A DNA stretch of 64,000 nt from Pseudomonas sp. MRSN 12121 (GCF_000931465.1 NZ_CP010892.1:6161388-6225387), one strand, 5' to 3'. Shown: positions 25,362 through 38,039, numbered from the stretch's first letter. A program made the numbers and translations. Notes: generated by a model from the sequence alone, not told the origin.

Positions 25362-25727
25362 TTATTTCAGTTCGACTTTAGCGCCTGCTTCTTCCAGCTT
25401 CTTCTTAGCGTCTTCAGCAGCTTCTTTCGAAACGCCTTCAGCTACAACCTGAGGAGCGCCGTCGACTTTCTCTTTGGCTTCTTTCAGGCCCAGACCGGTC
25501 AGTTCACGAACTGCCTTGATCACGTTTACTTTCTTCTCGCCGGCTTCAACCAGAACAACGTTGAACTCGGTTTGCTCTTCAACAGCAGCAGCAGCTACAG
25601 CTGGGCCAGCCGAAGCGGCAGCAGCGGTAACGCCGAAAGTTTCTTCCATCGCTTTGATCAGCTCAACGATTTCCACTACGGATTTCTGGCCGATTGCTTC
25701 GATGATTTGTTCGTTAGTCAGAGACAT
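25362..25727 (-). CDS. rplL: 50S ribosomal protein L7/L12
   Basis: L7/L12 (121 aa) is the multicopy stalk protein that recruits translational GTPases. An N-terminal dimerisation domain (residues 1-35) is followed by an alanine-rich hinge (AAAASAGPAVAAAAVEEQ, about 36-53) and the factor-binding C-terminal domain with KVNVIKAVRELTGLGLKEAK. It follows rplJ by 74 bp and is followed by the rpoB attenuator. Strong expression and multicopy use are family knowledge. Confidence 0.98.
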   Translation of the reverse strand: MSLTNEQIIEAIGQKSVVEIVELIKAMEETFGVTAAAASAGPAVAAAAVEEQTEFNVVLVEAGEKKVNVIKAVRELTGLGLKEAKEKVDGAPQVVAEGVSKEAAEDAKKKLEEAGAKVELK

Positions 25728-25801
25728 GACTCAATTCCTGAATTGGGGGACGGCCTACGCGACCATCGAAATAAACAAAAAACGCGAGAAGTTGACGAGC
25801 C

Positions 25802-26302
25802 TTAGGCTGCAGCAGCTTCTTTCTGGTCGCGAATTGCCGCCAGAGTACGAGCCAATTTGCTGGTAGCGCCTTGAATCACGCTCATCAGCTGAGAAATTGC
25901 TTCGTCACGGGTCGGCAGAGTTGCCAGTACGTCGATCTGATTAGCTGCGAGGAACTTGCCCTCGAACGCAGCTGCCTTGATCTCGAACTTGTCCTGACCC
26001 TTGGCAAACTCTTTGAAGATACGGGCAGCAGCGCCCGGATGTTCGTTCGAGAATGCAATCAGGGTCGGGCCGGTGAACACGTCGTTGAGGACACTGTATT
26101 CAGTATCAGCAACGGCGCGCTTGAGCAGGGTGTTACGTACAACACGTACGTAAACGCCAGCTTCACGAGCCTCTTTACGGAGTCCGGTCATTGCGCCTAC
26201 TGTTACGCCGCGGGCATCAACCACGACAGCGGACAGAGCGACTTTGGCAGCCTCGTTGACTTCAGCGACGATGGCCTTCTTGTCTTCGAGATTAATTGCC
26301 AC
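25802..26302 (-). CDS. rplJ: 50S ribosomal protein L10
   Basis: L10 (166 aa) anchors L7/L12 dimers to 23S rRNA and, as the L10-L12 complex, represses its own mRNA. It begins MAINLEDKKAIVAEVNEAA; the C-terminal helix that binds L12 dimers ends RTLAAIRDQKEAAAA. It lies 198 bp after rplA; this leader contains pairing segments that match the known L10 leader architecture. Confidence 0.98.
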   Translation of the reverse strand: MAINLEDKKAIVAEVNEAAKVALSAVVVDARGVTVGAMTGLRKEAREAGVYVRVVRNTLLKRAVADTEYSVLNDVFTGPTLIAFSNEHPGAAARIFKEFAKGQDKFEIKAAAFEGKFLAANQIDVLATLPTRDEAISQLMSVIQGATSKLARTLAAIRDQKEAAAA

Positions 26303-26460
26303 GGGTTTAACTCCTGCTTGTTACCGTTTCACTCGGTCGAGACCGAATGTCGTTTTGGTGTCTGATTCGGTAAGGAACCGGGAGCACCATCTGCGTAGGC
26401 TTGTGGTTTAAGACTTGCGTCGCCTACGGTCTTGGACAGCCCCCGCCAGGCAGGGACCCC
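26303..26460 (-). promoter_or_regulatory. L10 ribosomal protein leader
   Basis: The leader upstream of rplJ contains CGTAGGC (minus strand, 26422-26428) and GCCTACG (26394-26400) as complementary arms, followed by CAGATGGTG. This resembles the gammaproteobacterial L10 leader bound by L10(L12)4 to block translation of rplJL. Recognition is by eye; a covariance search with the L10 leader model would confirm it. Confidence 0.7.
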
Positions 26461-26469
26461 AATCTTTCA

Positions 26470-26493
26470 ATTGGCGCATTTTCATGCGCCAAT
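26470..26493 (-). repeat. Perfect inverted repeat after rplA
   Basis: ATTGGCGCAT and ATGCGCCAAT form a perfect 10-bp stem with a 4-nt loop, 7 bp after the rplA stop codon. No U-run follows on the minus strand, so it is more likely an mRNA stability or RNase III processing element between rplKA and rplJL than a full terminator. Confidence 0.55.
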
Positions 26494-26500
26494 CTGTGTC

Positions 26501-27196
26501 TTATACGTCCAGCGAGCTTTGGTCGATGACCAGGCCTGGGCCCATGGTGGTGCTCAGGGTAACGCGCTTGACATAGATACCCTTCGAGGAAGCCGGCTTG
26601 ATACGCTTCAGATCAGCGATCAGCGCTTCAACGTTTTCCTTCAGCTTGACAGCGTCGAAACCGACCTTGCCAACGGAGGTGTGGATGATGCCGTTTTTGT
26701 CGGTGCGATAACGAACCTGACCAGCCTTGGCGTTCTTAACAGCAGCGGCCACATCTGGAGTTACGGTACCAACCTTAGGGTTAGGCATCAGGCCACGTGG
26801 ACCCAGAACCTGACCCAGCTGACCTACAACGCGCATTGCATCAGGGGAAGCAATTACTACGTCATAGTTCAGGTCGCCGCCTTTCATTTCGGCAGCCAGG
26901 TCGTCCATACCTACGCGATCAGCGCCGGCAGCCAGGGCAGCTTCAGCAGCTGGGCCCTGGGTGAACACAGCTACACGTACAGTCTTGCCAGTGCCGTGTG
27001 GCAGCACGGTAGCGCTGCGAACAACCTGGTCGGATTTACGTGGGTCAACGCCCAGGTTTACAGCGACGTCAACGGACTCGCTGAACTTGACGGTCGACAG
27101 CTCGGTCAGGAGAGCAGCTGCGTCTACGAAGCTATAGGCCTTGCCCGCTTCAATCTTGCCGGCGATAGCCTTTTGGCGCTTGGTCAGCTTAGCCAT
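26501..27196 (-). CDS. rplA: 50S ribosomal protein L1
   Basis: L1 (231 aa) forms the mobile stalk that guides deacylated tRNA out of the E site and, in E. coli, represses rplKA translation. It starts MAKLTKRQKAIAGKIEAGK and has the signature ASPDAMRVVGQLGQVLGPRG near residues 120-139. Its start overlaps the rplK stop codon by one base, consistent with translational coupling. A perfect hairpin follows the gene. Confidence 0.98.
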   Translation of the reverse strand: MAKLTKRQKAIAGKIEAGKAYSFVDAAALLTELSTVKFSESVDVAVNLGVDPRKSDQVVRSATVLPHGTGKTVRVAVFTQGPAAEAALAAGADRVGMDDLAAEMKGGDLNYDVVIASPDAMRVVGQLGQVLGPRGLMPNPKVGTVTPDVAAAVKNAKAGQVRYRTDKNGIIHTSVGKVGFDAVKLKENVEALIADLKRIKPASSKGIYVKRVTLSTTMGPGLVIDQSSLDV

Positions 27197-27627
27197 TACA
27201 CACCCTCCACGTTAAGGCCCATGCTACGAGCAGAACCGGCGATAGTACGCACGGCTGCATCCATATCAGCTGCAGTCAGATCCGCGTTTTTGGTTTTCGC
27301 GATTTCTTCCAGCTGAGCACGGGTAACGGTGCCAACCTTAACGGTGTTCGGACGTGCGGAACCGCTGGTCAGACCAGCAGCTTTCTTCAGCAGAACCGAA
27401 GCAGGGGTGCTCTTAGTTTCAAAAGTGAAGCTGCGGTCACTGTAAACAGTGATGATCACAGGAGTCGGCAGACCTGGCTCAAGACCCTGGGTACGGGCGT
27501 TGAAGGCTTTGCAGAATTCCATGATGTTCACGCCGTGCTGACCCAGAGCTGGACCGACGGGTGGACTTGGGTTGGCCTGTGCGGCCTTCACTTGCAGCTT
27601 GATGTAAGCAGTAATCTTCTTAGCCAT
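27196..27627 (-). CDS. rplK: 50S ribosomal protein L11
   Basis: L11 (143 aa) binds the GTPase-associated centre and is required for RelA activation and thiostrepton binding. The N-terminal domain has the proline-rich QANPSPPVGPALGQHGVN near residues 17-34, and the C-terminal RNA-binding domain has SARSMGLNVEGV at the end. The start MAKKITAYIK is chosen over an in-frame upstream ATG that lacks conservation. It overlaps rplA by one base and lies 118 bp after nusG, beyond a terminator. Confidence 0.98.
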   Translation of the reverse strand: MAKKITAYIKLQVKAAQANPSPPVGPALGQHGVNIMEFCKAFNARTQGLEPGLPTPVIITVYSDRSFTFETKSTPASVLLKKAAGLTSGSARPNTVKVGTVTRAQLEEIAKTKNADLTAADMDAAVRTIAGSARSMGLNVEGV

Positions 27628-27700
27628 GAGGCACTCCAATTACGGGTTCAAACGCCTAGAAAGGCTCCCCGGTTACTTGCGCGTTTATCCCAGTGACGAC

Positions 27701-27727
27701 AAAACCCCACAGCCTTGGGCTGCGGGG
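27701..27727 (-). terminator. Intrinsic terminator after nusG
   Basis: On the minus strand CCCCGCAGCC-CAA-GGCTGTGGGG (10-bp stem with one G-U pair) is followed by TTTTGTCG. It lies 19 bp after the nusG stop codon and separates secE-nusG from rplKA. No convincing promoter was found in the remaining 70 bp before rplK, so some read-through may supply rplKAJL. Confidence 0.75.
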
Positions 27728-27745
27728 TATGGGATTCTCGTTCAG

Positions 27746-28279
27746 TTATGCCTTTTCGACCTGACTGAACTCTAGCTCTACCGGAGTAGAGCGACCGAAA
27801 ATGAGCACAGCGACCTGAATCCGGCTCTTCTCGTAGTTAACCTCTTCAACGGTGCCGTTAAAGTCAGCAAACGGACCGTCAGTAACTCGAACAACCTCAC
27901 CCGGCTCGAACAGTGTCTTGGGCTTAGGCTTATCGCTACCATCAGCGACGCGACGCAGAATTGCCTCTGCTTCTTTATCCGTGATCGGTGCAGGCTTGTC
28001 GGCAGTACCACCGATGAACCCCATCACCCGAGGAGTATCCTTGACCAAGTGCCAAGTACCCTCATTCATATCCATCTGGACCAAGACATAACCAGGGAAG
28101 AACTTACGTTCGCTTTTGCGCTTCTGGCCATTACGCATCTCAACCACTTCTTCAGTGGGGACCAGAATTTCGCCAAAGCCATCTTCCATGCCAGCCAGCT
28201 TTACGCGCTCGATCAACGAACGCATAACATGCTTCTCGTAACCCGAGTAAGCATGCACAACGTACCAACGCTTAGCCAC
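27746..28279 (-). CDS. nusG: Transcription antitermination/elongation factor NusG
   Basis: NusG (177 aa) binds RNA polymerase through its N-terminal domain and Rho or S10 through its C-terminal KOW domain. The NGN domain begins MAKRWYVVHAYSGYEKHV and includes the FFPGYVLVQMDM segment near residue 62; the KOW motif is GEVVRVTDGPFADFNGTVEEV near residues 126-146 (quoted in part: VRVTDGPFADFNGTVEE). It follows secE by 9 bp and is followed by a terminator. It works with S10 (rpsJ, 11794) on boxA-containing rRNA transcripts such as the operon at 38039. Confidence 0.98.
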   Translation of the reverse strand: MAKRWYVVHAYSGYEKHVMRSLIERVKLAGMEDGFGEILVPTEEVVEMRNGQKRKSERKFFPGYVLVQMDMNEGTWHLVKDTPRVMGFIGGTADKPAPITDKEAEAILRRVADGSDKPKPKTLFEPGEVVRVTDGPFADFNGTVEEVNYEKSRIQVAVLIFGRSTPVELEFSQVEKA

Positions 28280-28288
28280 GGGACACCC

Positions 28289-28657
28289 TTAGCCAACAAT
28301 CAAGGAAACAAGCCAGCCGAGCAGGGAGTCAAGCCCCCACAACAGCAACGCCATGACCAGAACAACAGCCACTACGATCAACGTAGTCTGAGTGGTCTCT
28401 TGGCGAGTCGGCCATACGACTTTACGAATCTCGGTGCGAGCTTCTTTAACCAGTACAAAGAAAGACTTGCCCTTGGCAGTCTGCAAACCTACAAAAGCAG
28501 CGACTGCAGCAATAGCGAGCAAGGCGAGTACACGGTACAGGATCGGCGAAGCAGAGTAGTAGTGATTACCGACAACGCCAACAACCACCAAAGCGACTAC
28601 CACAAGCCACTTGAGCAGATCGAAGCGAGAGCCTTGAGCTTCAGCCTTAGGAGTCAT
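28289..28657 (-). CDS. secE: Preprotein translocase subunit SecE
   Basis: SecE (122 aa) clamps SecY in the translocon. Three hydrophobic segments are visible: LLKWLVVVALVVVGVVG (about residues 14-30), YRVLALLAIAAVAAFVG and the C-terminal TLIVVAVVLVMALLLWGLD. The conserved amphipathic region EARTEIRKVVWPTRQETTQ precedes the last segment. This three-TM form is the long gammaproteobacterial type. It lies 45 bp downstream of tRNA-Trp and 9 bp upstream of nusG. Confidence 0.97.
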   Translation of the reverse strand: MTPKAEAQGSRFDLLKWLVVVALVVVGVVGNHYYSASPILYRVLALLAIAAVAAFVGLQTAKGKSFFVLVKEARTEIRKVVWPTRQETTQTTLIVVAVVLVMALLLWGLDSLLGWLVSLIVG

Positions 28658-28702
28658 CTATGAAGATCCTGTGAAAAGAAAGCCAGATACACCGAATGAA
28701 TC

Positions 28703-28778
28703 TGGCAGGTCAGGAGGGAATCGAACCCCCAACCTACGGTTTTGGAGACCGTCGCTCTGCCAATTGAGCTACTGACCT
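28703..28778 (-). tRNA. tRNA-Trp (CCA)
   Basis: The 76-nt cloverleaf begins AGGTCAGTAGCTCAATTGG and has the anticodon stem-loop with CTCCAAA (anticodon CCA), T-arm GGTTCGATTCC and an encoded 3' CCA. It lies between tuf copy 2 and secE, the conserved tufB-tRNA-Trp-secE-nusG order. As the only tRNA-Trp in view, its charging level is what the trp leader peptides at 53561 and 57336 would sense. Confidence 0.97.
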
Positions 28779-28832
28779 AAAAACAAAATCAGGCCGACCA
28801 TTATGCCGGCCCGATGGAGATATATCAAGAAC

Positions 28833-30026
28833 TTACTCGATGACTTTGGCTACGACGCCAGCGCCGACGGTACGACCGCCTTCACGGATAGCGAAACGCA
28901 GACCATCTTCCATCGCGATGGTTTTGATCAGAGTGACAGTCATCTGGATGTTGTCACCTGGCATTACCATTTCAACGCCTTCTGGCAGCTCGCAGTTACC
29001 GGTCACGTCAGTAGTACGGAAGTAGAACTGTGGACGGTAGCCTTTGAAGAACGGAGTGTGACGACCGCCTTCTTCCTTGCTCAGAACGTAAACTTCTGCA
29101 GTGAACTTGGTGTGCGGCTTAACCGAACCCGGCTTGACCAGAACCTGACCACGCTCAACGTCGTCACGCTTGGTGCCGCGCAGCAGAACGCCGCAGTTCT
29201 CGCCAGCACGACCTTCGTCGAGCAGCTTACGGAACATTTCAACGCCGGTGCAGGTAGTTTTCTGAGTGTCGCGCAGACCGACGATCTCAACTTCCTCCTG
29301 GATACGGACGATGCCACGCTCAACACGACCAGTCACAACAGTACCGCGACCAGAGATCGAGAATACGTCTTCGATTGGCATCAGGAACGGCTTGTCGATA
29401 GCGCGCTCTGGCTCTGGAATGTAGGTATCCAGAGTTTCCACCAGCTTCTTAACAGCAGTGGTGCCCATCTCGTTGTCGTCTTTGCCTTCCAGCGCCATAC
29501 GAGCCGAACCGATGATGATTGGAGTGTCATCGCCCGGGAAGTCGTAGGTGGACAGCAGGTCGCGAACTTCCATCTCGACCAGTTCCAGCAGCTCAGCGTC
29601 GTCTACCAGGTCAGCCTTGTTCAGGAAAACCACGATGTACGGAACGCCTACCTGACGGGACAGCAGGATGTGCTCACGGGTTTGCGGCATCGGACCATCA
29701 GCGGCCGAGCAAACCAGGATCGCGCCGTCCATCTGGGCAGCACCGGTGATCATATTCTTGACGTAGTCGGCGTGACCCGGGCAGTCAACGTGCGCGTAGT
29801 GACGAATGTTCGAGTCGTACTCTACGTGGGCAGTGTTGATGGTGATACCACGAGCCTTCTCTTCCGGAGCGCTGTCGATCTTGTCGAAGTCAACAACTGC
29901 GGAACCGAAAACTTCGGAGCAAACGCGAGTCAGAGCAGCGGTCAGAGTGGTTTTACCGTGGTCAACGTGACCAATGGTACCAACGTTGACATGCGGCTTA
30001 TTACGTTCGAACTTTTCCTTAGCCAT
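28833..30026 (-). CDS. tuf: Elongation factor Tu, copy 2 (tRNA-linked)
   Basis: This second EF-Tu has the same 397-aa sequence as copy 1 at 12246-13439, with P-loop GHVDHGKT and G4 NKAD intact. It starts with ATG behind GAGGGTGA and lies in the tRNA-Tyr/Gly/Thr-tuf-tRNA-Trp cluster, equivalent to tufB of E. coli. Longer in-frame starts reach back into tRNA-Thr and are rejected. A terminator-like hairpin at 30073-30103 separates it from tRNA-Thr. Compared with copy 1 only about 18 bases differ, concentrated at the 5' end. Confidence 0.98.
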   Translation of the reverse strand: MAKEKFERNKPHVNVGTIGHVDHGKTTLTAALTRVCSEVFGSAVVDFDKIDSAPEEKARGITINTAHVEYDSNIRHYAHVDCPGHADYVKNMITGAAQMDGAILVCSAADGPMPQTREHILLSRQVGVPYIVVFLNKADLVDDAELLELVEMEVRDLLSTYDFPGDDTPIIIGSARMALEGKDDNEMGTTAVKKLVETLDTYIPEPERAIDKPFLMPIEDVFSISGRGTVVTGRVERGIVRIQEEVEIVGLRDTQKTTCTGVEMFRKLLDEGRAGENCGVLLRGTKRDDVERGQVLVKPGSVKPHTKFTAEVYVLSKEEGGRHTPFFKGYRPQFYFRTTDVTGNCELPEGVEMVMPGDNIQMTVTLIKTIAMEDGLRFAIREGGRTVGAGVVAKVIE

Positions 30027-30072
30027 CGAAATCACCCTCAGGAGAAGAATTAAGCAACCCACACTAGCCATT

Positions 30073-30103
30073 AAAACAAAGGCAGATATTTTCATATCTG
30101 CCT
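30073..30103 (-). terminator. Terminator-like hairpin between tRNA-Thr and tuf
   Basis: On the minus strand AGGCAGATAT-GAAA-ATATCTGCCT forms a perfect 10-bp stem with a GNRA-type loop and is followed by TTGTTTT. It lies 7 bp after the tRNA-Thr 3' end and 46 bp before tuf. It probably terminates part of the tRNA transcripts or marks a processing site. Confidence 0.65.
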
Positions 30104-30110
30104 TGTTATA

Positions 30111-30186
30111 TGGAGCTCTTGAGCGGATTTGAACCGCTGACCTCACCCTTACCAAGGGTGTGCTCTACCAACTGAGCTACAAGAGC
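30111..30186 (-). tRNA. tRNA-Thr (GGT)
   Basis: The 76-nt gene starts GCTCTTGTAGCTCAGTTGG, has the anticodon GGT within CCTTGGTAAGG, a T-arm GGTTCAAATCC and an encoded CCA end. It is the last of three tRNAs ahead of tuf copy 2. Confidence 0.97.
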
Positions 30187-30212
30187 GAAACACTTTGCAC
30201 AACCTGCAAACT

Positions 30213-30286
<74 letters not shown>

Positions 30287-30310
30287 GGAGCCTGCAGCTC
30301 ACGCTAAATC

Positions 30311-30395
<85 letters not shown>

Positions 30396-30408
30396 TAAGC
30401 GAGGCAGC

Positions 30409-30436
30409 ATTCTATACTATGCCACCCTTCTGTCAA
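30409..30436 (-). promoter_or_regulatory. Promoter of the tRNA-Tyr/Gly/Thr-tuf cluster
   Basis: On the minus strand TTGACA (30431-30436) and TAGAAT (30409-30414) are spaced by 16 bp with a GC-rich discriminator (GCTGCC). The layout copies the rRNA promoters at 38236 and 38345, suggesting the same growth-rate and stringent control. Confidence 0.8.
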
Positions 30437-30525
30437 GCATTTTCTCATTAAAAACCTGAGGTTAGCTGCGTTGACCTCGCTTCGCATTGCTTACCTCTAA
30501 AGGTCTTCACTGCGGAGCGGGCGCC

Positions 30526-30554
30526 ATTCTATGCAAACTATTCGGTAGTTGCAA
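30526..30554 (-). promoter_or_regulatory. Second, upstream promoter candidate for the tRNA-tuf cluster
   Basis: On the minus strand TTGCAA (30549-30554) and TAGAAT (30526-30531) are spaced by 17 bp, overlapping the last codons of the SPOR-domain gene, with the GC-rich discriminator GGCGCC. It would add a second start about 120 bp upstream of the first. Confidence 0.5.
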
Positions 30555-30978
30555 TGCCTTCGCATGACATTATTTTATGTTTTAACTCATTGAATTCTTT
30601 AACAAGATTCTGCAACCGCGATTCATCCACCAAACGCCTGCTTTCAGGGGCTATACGCAACCAGTAACCAGACATCTCTGGGAGATTCAAAAGCGCTAGC
30701 CGGGCATCCACACCTTGTGCTGATAGGCGTTGCTCAAGCACCTGAGCCTGATCGCGATGTGCAAAACCACCGACATAAAGACAATCCTCAAGGGAGCTCT
30801 CTCCCTTTTCGCGCCTTGCAGGCGCACCTGCAGACTCACTCAACAAGCGAATGTCCTGCCGAGCCCCCTTATACAGAGTCAGAGGAGTTACCTCTTTTGC
30901 TCGCAAGGGCGCTTCCTGCTGATGCCAGACGTAATAAAAGACATTGAGAACCAGGAGCAGCAGGAACAACCAGCGCAT
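30538..30978 (-). CDS. SPOR-domain-containing membrane protein
   Basis: The 146-aa protein has one N-terminal membrane anchor (residues 1-18, MRWLFLLLLVLNVFYYVW) and a C-terminal region resembling a SPOR domain, from about CLYVGGFAHRDQAQVLEQRL to GYWLRIAPESRRLV. SPOR domains bind denuded glycan strands in septal peptidoglycan, so a periplasmic, division-associated location is inferred. The start at 30978 is chosen because it follows GAGGTTCTT and begins the anchor. It lies 7 bp downstream of coaX, in the order birA-coaX-SPOR. The exact role is unknown. Confidence 0.8.
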   Translation of the reverse strand: MRWLFLLLLVLNVFYYVWHQQEAPLRAKEVTPLTLYKGARQDIRLLSESAGAPARREKGESSLEDCLYVGGFAHRDQAQVLEQRLSAQGVDARLALLNLPEMSGYWLRIAPESRRLVDESRLQNLVKEFNELKHKIMSCEGIATTE

Positions 30979-30985
30979 AAGAACC

Positions 30986-31735
30986 TCAGGACAGTGGGCA
31001 CGCCATGGCCAGCCCAACAAAAACCAGATCAGGGACTACCCGCCCCTGCGGCACGACCCCAGAAACCAGATCAGCATCCCCCCCCGTGAGGAATACCACG
31101 AAGTCCTCTCCCCAATAGTTGCGAGCAAGCTCCAGCTGAGTCAGCACAAACCCCCTCAACATGAGCGAGCATCCACGCTCAACCGCCTCGACCGTCGTCC
31201 GTCCAGGCAAGAGGCTGACCAATGCTTTTTCGGCAGACAGGTCGTCATAACGAATTCGACGCGTATGAGTTCTCAACTGATTACGCATCAGCGGCATCCC
31301 CGGACAGATAAAACCTCCCAGATGCTCACCATCCCCTGCAATGAAGTCAGCAGTGACAGCCGTTCCGAAATCGAGCACCAGGCACGCCCCAGCAGCAAGA
31401 CGAAAGCCGCCCAGCATGGCCAACCAGCGATCCAGGCCGAGCCGCTCAAACTCTTCATAACCATTTCGAACGCCAGCCATTTCTCTCGCAGGCGCAGCGC
31501 TAACCACCAAGATCCCGAAAACCTCTACCAACACGGAAATAAGCTTGTTCGTCTCATCAGCAGTACGCACGCTGACCAAGCGACAGCGACTCAAGGCCAG
31601 CCCATTCAGATTGCGAAGCTTTTCCACCAGGGCATCATCTGAATCAACCACCCCCTCTGCGAACACCGCAAGCACGGAGCCACTCAGCACGCGCCATTTA
31701 ATGAAGCTGTTCCCGCAATCAAGCTCAAGAATCAT
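30986..31735 (-). CDS. coaX: Type III pantothenate kinase
   Basis: CoaX phosphorylates pantothenate in the first committed step of coenzyme A synthesis, needs a monovalent cation and is not inhibited by CoA. The 249-aa protein begins MILELDCGNSFIKWRV, the ASKHA-family phosphate-1 motif; LVLDFGTAVTADFI near residue 120 and FICPGMPLMRNQL are also typical. The ATG at 31735 lies 7 bp behind a GAGG; a GTG one codon upstream is possible. It overlaps the end of birA by 11 bp, so translation is probably coupled. Confidence 0.95.
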   Translation of the reverse strand: MILELDCGNSFIKWRVLSGSVLAVFAEGVVDSDDALVEKLRNLNGLALSRCRLVSVRTADETNKLISVLVEVFGILVVSAAPAREMAGVRNGYEEFERLGLDRWLAMLGGFRLAAGACLVLDFGTAVTADFIAGDGEHLGGFICPGMPLMRNQLRTHTRRIRYDDLSAEKALVSLLPGRTTVEAVERGCSLMLRGFVLTQLELARNYWGEDFVVFLTGGDADLVSGVVPQGRVVPDLVFVGLAMACPLS

Positions 31736-32684
31736 CACGCAACCTCAAGCTGAGCTCACCACCACTGTAGACTTTCTCAACTCCGTCTACCTTCAGGCGC
31801 AATGCGCCCTGCTGGTCGATGCCCATAACCAAACCGTCTATTTTATTAACCCCGGCAATCAGAGATACCGCCTTCCCCTGCCACAGATGATTGAGCTCCC
31901 ACTCCTCCTGAATAGTGGAAAACCCCTTTGTCCGGTGACGCTCTAAATACTCTTTCAACATCATGCTCAAGCGGGCAATCACCTGATTACGATCAATCTG
32001 CTTACCGGACTCAAGTCGCATGGATGTCCACTGCTGATCGACCTCGTCAGCCTTCTGCATATTGCCATTGATCCCAACCCCCAGAACCACATGACATACA
32101 TCTGCAGGATCGCCGACCAATTCCAAGAGGATTCCGGCAATTTTCTTGCGTCCGACCAAAACGTCATTTGGCCATTTCAAACCAGCCTCGATAATTCCAA
32201 ACTCACGCAAGGTTTGCATGACGGCTAGACCCACTACGAGGCTAAGCCCTTCCAACTGACGCATTCCGCCGTCAATACGCAGTACAAGGCTGTAATAAAC
32301 GTTTTCCGCAAAAGGACTCACCCACTTGCGGCCGCGCCGGCCGCGCCCCGCAGTTTGTCGCTCGGCCAGCACCAGGAACGGTGCCGGCACCCCTCGCTCA
32401 ACAGCACGAAGGGCTTCCGCGTTTGTGGAGTCAATAGAGTCAAAGGTCAGCACAGCCCAAGGACAGCTCTTGGACTGTTCGTGAATCAGGGAAGGATTGA
32501 GAAGCGTCAGAGGGGCAGCCAACTGATAACCGCGGCCACGAACTTTATAAATGGAGAGCCCCAGGTCCGCCTCAAGCTGCTGCAACTGCTTCCACACAGC
32601 ACTGCGGCTAACGCCCAAGGCAGCCCCCAGAGCTTGACCCGAGTGAAACCGGCCATCTTTAAGAAGCTCCAGCAATGTCAGCAT
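31725..32684 (-). CDS. birA: Bifunctional biotin operon repressor / biotin--protein ligase
   Basis: BirA makes biotinyl-5'-AMP, transfers biotin to acetyl-CoA carboxylase BCCP and in many bacteria represses biotin genes. The 319-aa protein has an N-terminal winged helix (residues 1-60, with GVSRSAVWKQLQQLE), the biotinyl-AMP loop GRGRRG at 113-118, the KWPNDVLVGRKKIAGILLE active-site stretch and an SH3-like C-terminal domain. It is the first gene of birA-coaX-SPOR and lies next to the 5S rRNA end of the rRNA operon. Confidence 0.96.
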   Translation of the reverse strand: MLTLLELLKDGRFHSGQALGAALGVSRSAVWKQLQQLEADLGLSIYKVRGRGYQLAAPLTLLNPSLIHEQSKSCPWAVLTFDSIDSTNAEALRAVERGVPAPFLVLAERQTAGRGRRGRKWVSPFAENVYYSLVLRIDGGMRQLEGLSLVVGLAVMQTLREFGIIEAGLKWPNDVLVGRKKIAGILLELVGDPADVCHVVLGVGINGNMQKADEVDQQWTSMRLESGKQIDRNQVIARLSMMLKEYLERHRTKGFSTIQEEWELNHLWQGKAVSLIAGVNKIDGLVMGIDQQGALRLKVDGVEKVYSGGELSLRLRDDS

Positions 32685-32802
32685 GCGAATCTCGCGTCAC
32701 AATGAGGCAGGCATAATAGCCATGCCCAAGGCCGTTGCATAGAAAACGTGCAAGCACTACCAGGCGCTGGGCATTTGCCATCTGCGGGTATTTTTGTCGC
32801 AC

Positions 32803-32839
32803 AAAAACAAAACCCCAACTGCTTTCGCAATTGGGGTTT
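32803..32839 (-). terminator. rRNA operon terminator
   Basis: On the minus strand AAACCCCAATTGC-GAAA-GCAGTTGGGGTTT is followed by TGTTTTTG. It lies 11 bp past the 3' end of the 5S gene and is a classical intrinsic terminator. Confidence 0.9.
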
Positions 32840-32850
32840 CGGAATTTAAT

Positions 32851-32966
32851 CTTGACGATGACCTACTCTCACATGGGGAAACCCCACACTACCATCGGCG
32901 ATGCATCGTTTCACTTCTGAGTTCGGGATGGGATCAGGTGGTTCCAATGCTCTATGGTCGTCAAGA
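32851..32966 (-). rRNA. rrf: 5S ribosomal RNA
   Basis: The minus strand contains the typical gammaproteobacterial 5S sequence, including CCACCTGATCCCATCCCGAA and the complementary ends TTGACGACC and GGTCATCGTCAA. Ends are approximate to within a few bases. It is the last gene of the rRNA operon. Confidence 0.95.
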
Positions 32967-33118
32967 AATTCGGTAGCCGATTCGTTACAGGAGTAACGCC
33001 TCAGCGAATGGGTATGTAATAGCGGGTGCTTTGTGAGCAATACGAACTTTCGGTTCTTGCGTCTTCACACACCGCAATCTGGTCTCTTTCGAGTTCGCAG
33101 ATTGCTTGGGTGTTATAT

Positions 33119-36009
<2,891 letters not shown>

Positions 36010-36157
36010 TATAACCCCAAGCAATCTGGTTATACTGTGAAGACGACATTCGCCGAAAATTCGCAATGCTCTTAAGAGCCACTCACAAATTTTACCTTAG
36101 CCTGATCCACTACCAGTGAAAGTAGTGTTCAGTCTATCTTTCTATCACATACCCAAA

Positions 36158-36169
36158 TTTTTAAAGAAC
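36158..36169 (-). promoter_or_regulatory. boxA antitermination site ahead of 23S rRNA
   Basis: The minus strand reads GTTCTTTAAAAA in the spacer between tRNA-Ala and 23S, resembling boxA, the NusB-S10 binding site. It lies about 150 nt upstream of 23S. Confidence 0.65.
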
Positions 36170-36258
36170 GATTCTGATAAAGATCAGAAATCAACATTCA
36201 TCGCCACTTGGGCGGAATGCTCATTTCTAAGCTTTAAACGATGGACACCAATCTGTAA

Positions 36259-36334
36259 TGGTGGAGCCAAGCGGGATCGAACCGCTGACCTCCTGCGTGC
36301 AAGGCAGGCGCTCTCCCAGCTGAGCTATGGCCCC
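36259..36334 (-). tRNA. tRNA-Ala (TGC)
   Basis: The 76-nt gene starts GGGGCCATAGCTCAGCTGG, has the anticodon TGC within CCTTGCACG, and ends with an encoded CCA. It lies in the 16S-23S spacer downstream of tRNA-Ile. Confidence 0.98.
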
Positions 36335-36360
36335 GTATCGCTACAGGGTGCACCAGTAAT

Positions 36361-36437
<77 letters not shown>

Positions 36438-36501
36438 AATCGTCTTCTTCAATGAATCAAGCAATTCGTGTGGGAGCTTATGAAGCAGCTGATGTCGTCG
36501 A

Positions 36502-38039
<1,538 letters not shown>

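Noticed and set aside
30027..30155. N-terminal extension of EF-Tu copy 2 by 43 residues
   Set aside because: The extension reads through a hairpin and tRNA-Thr; the conserved start with a good ribosome site is at 30026.
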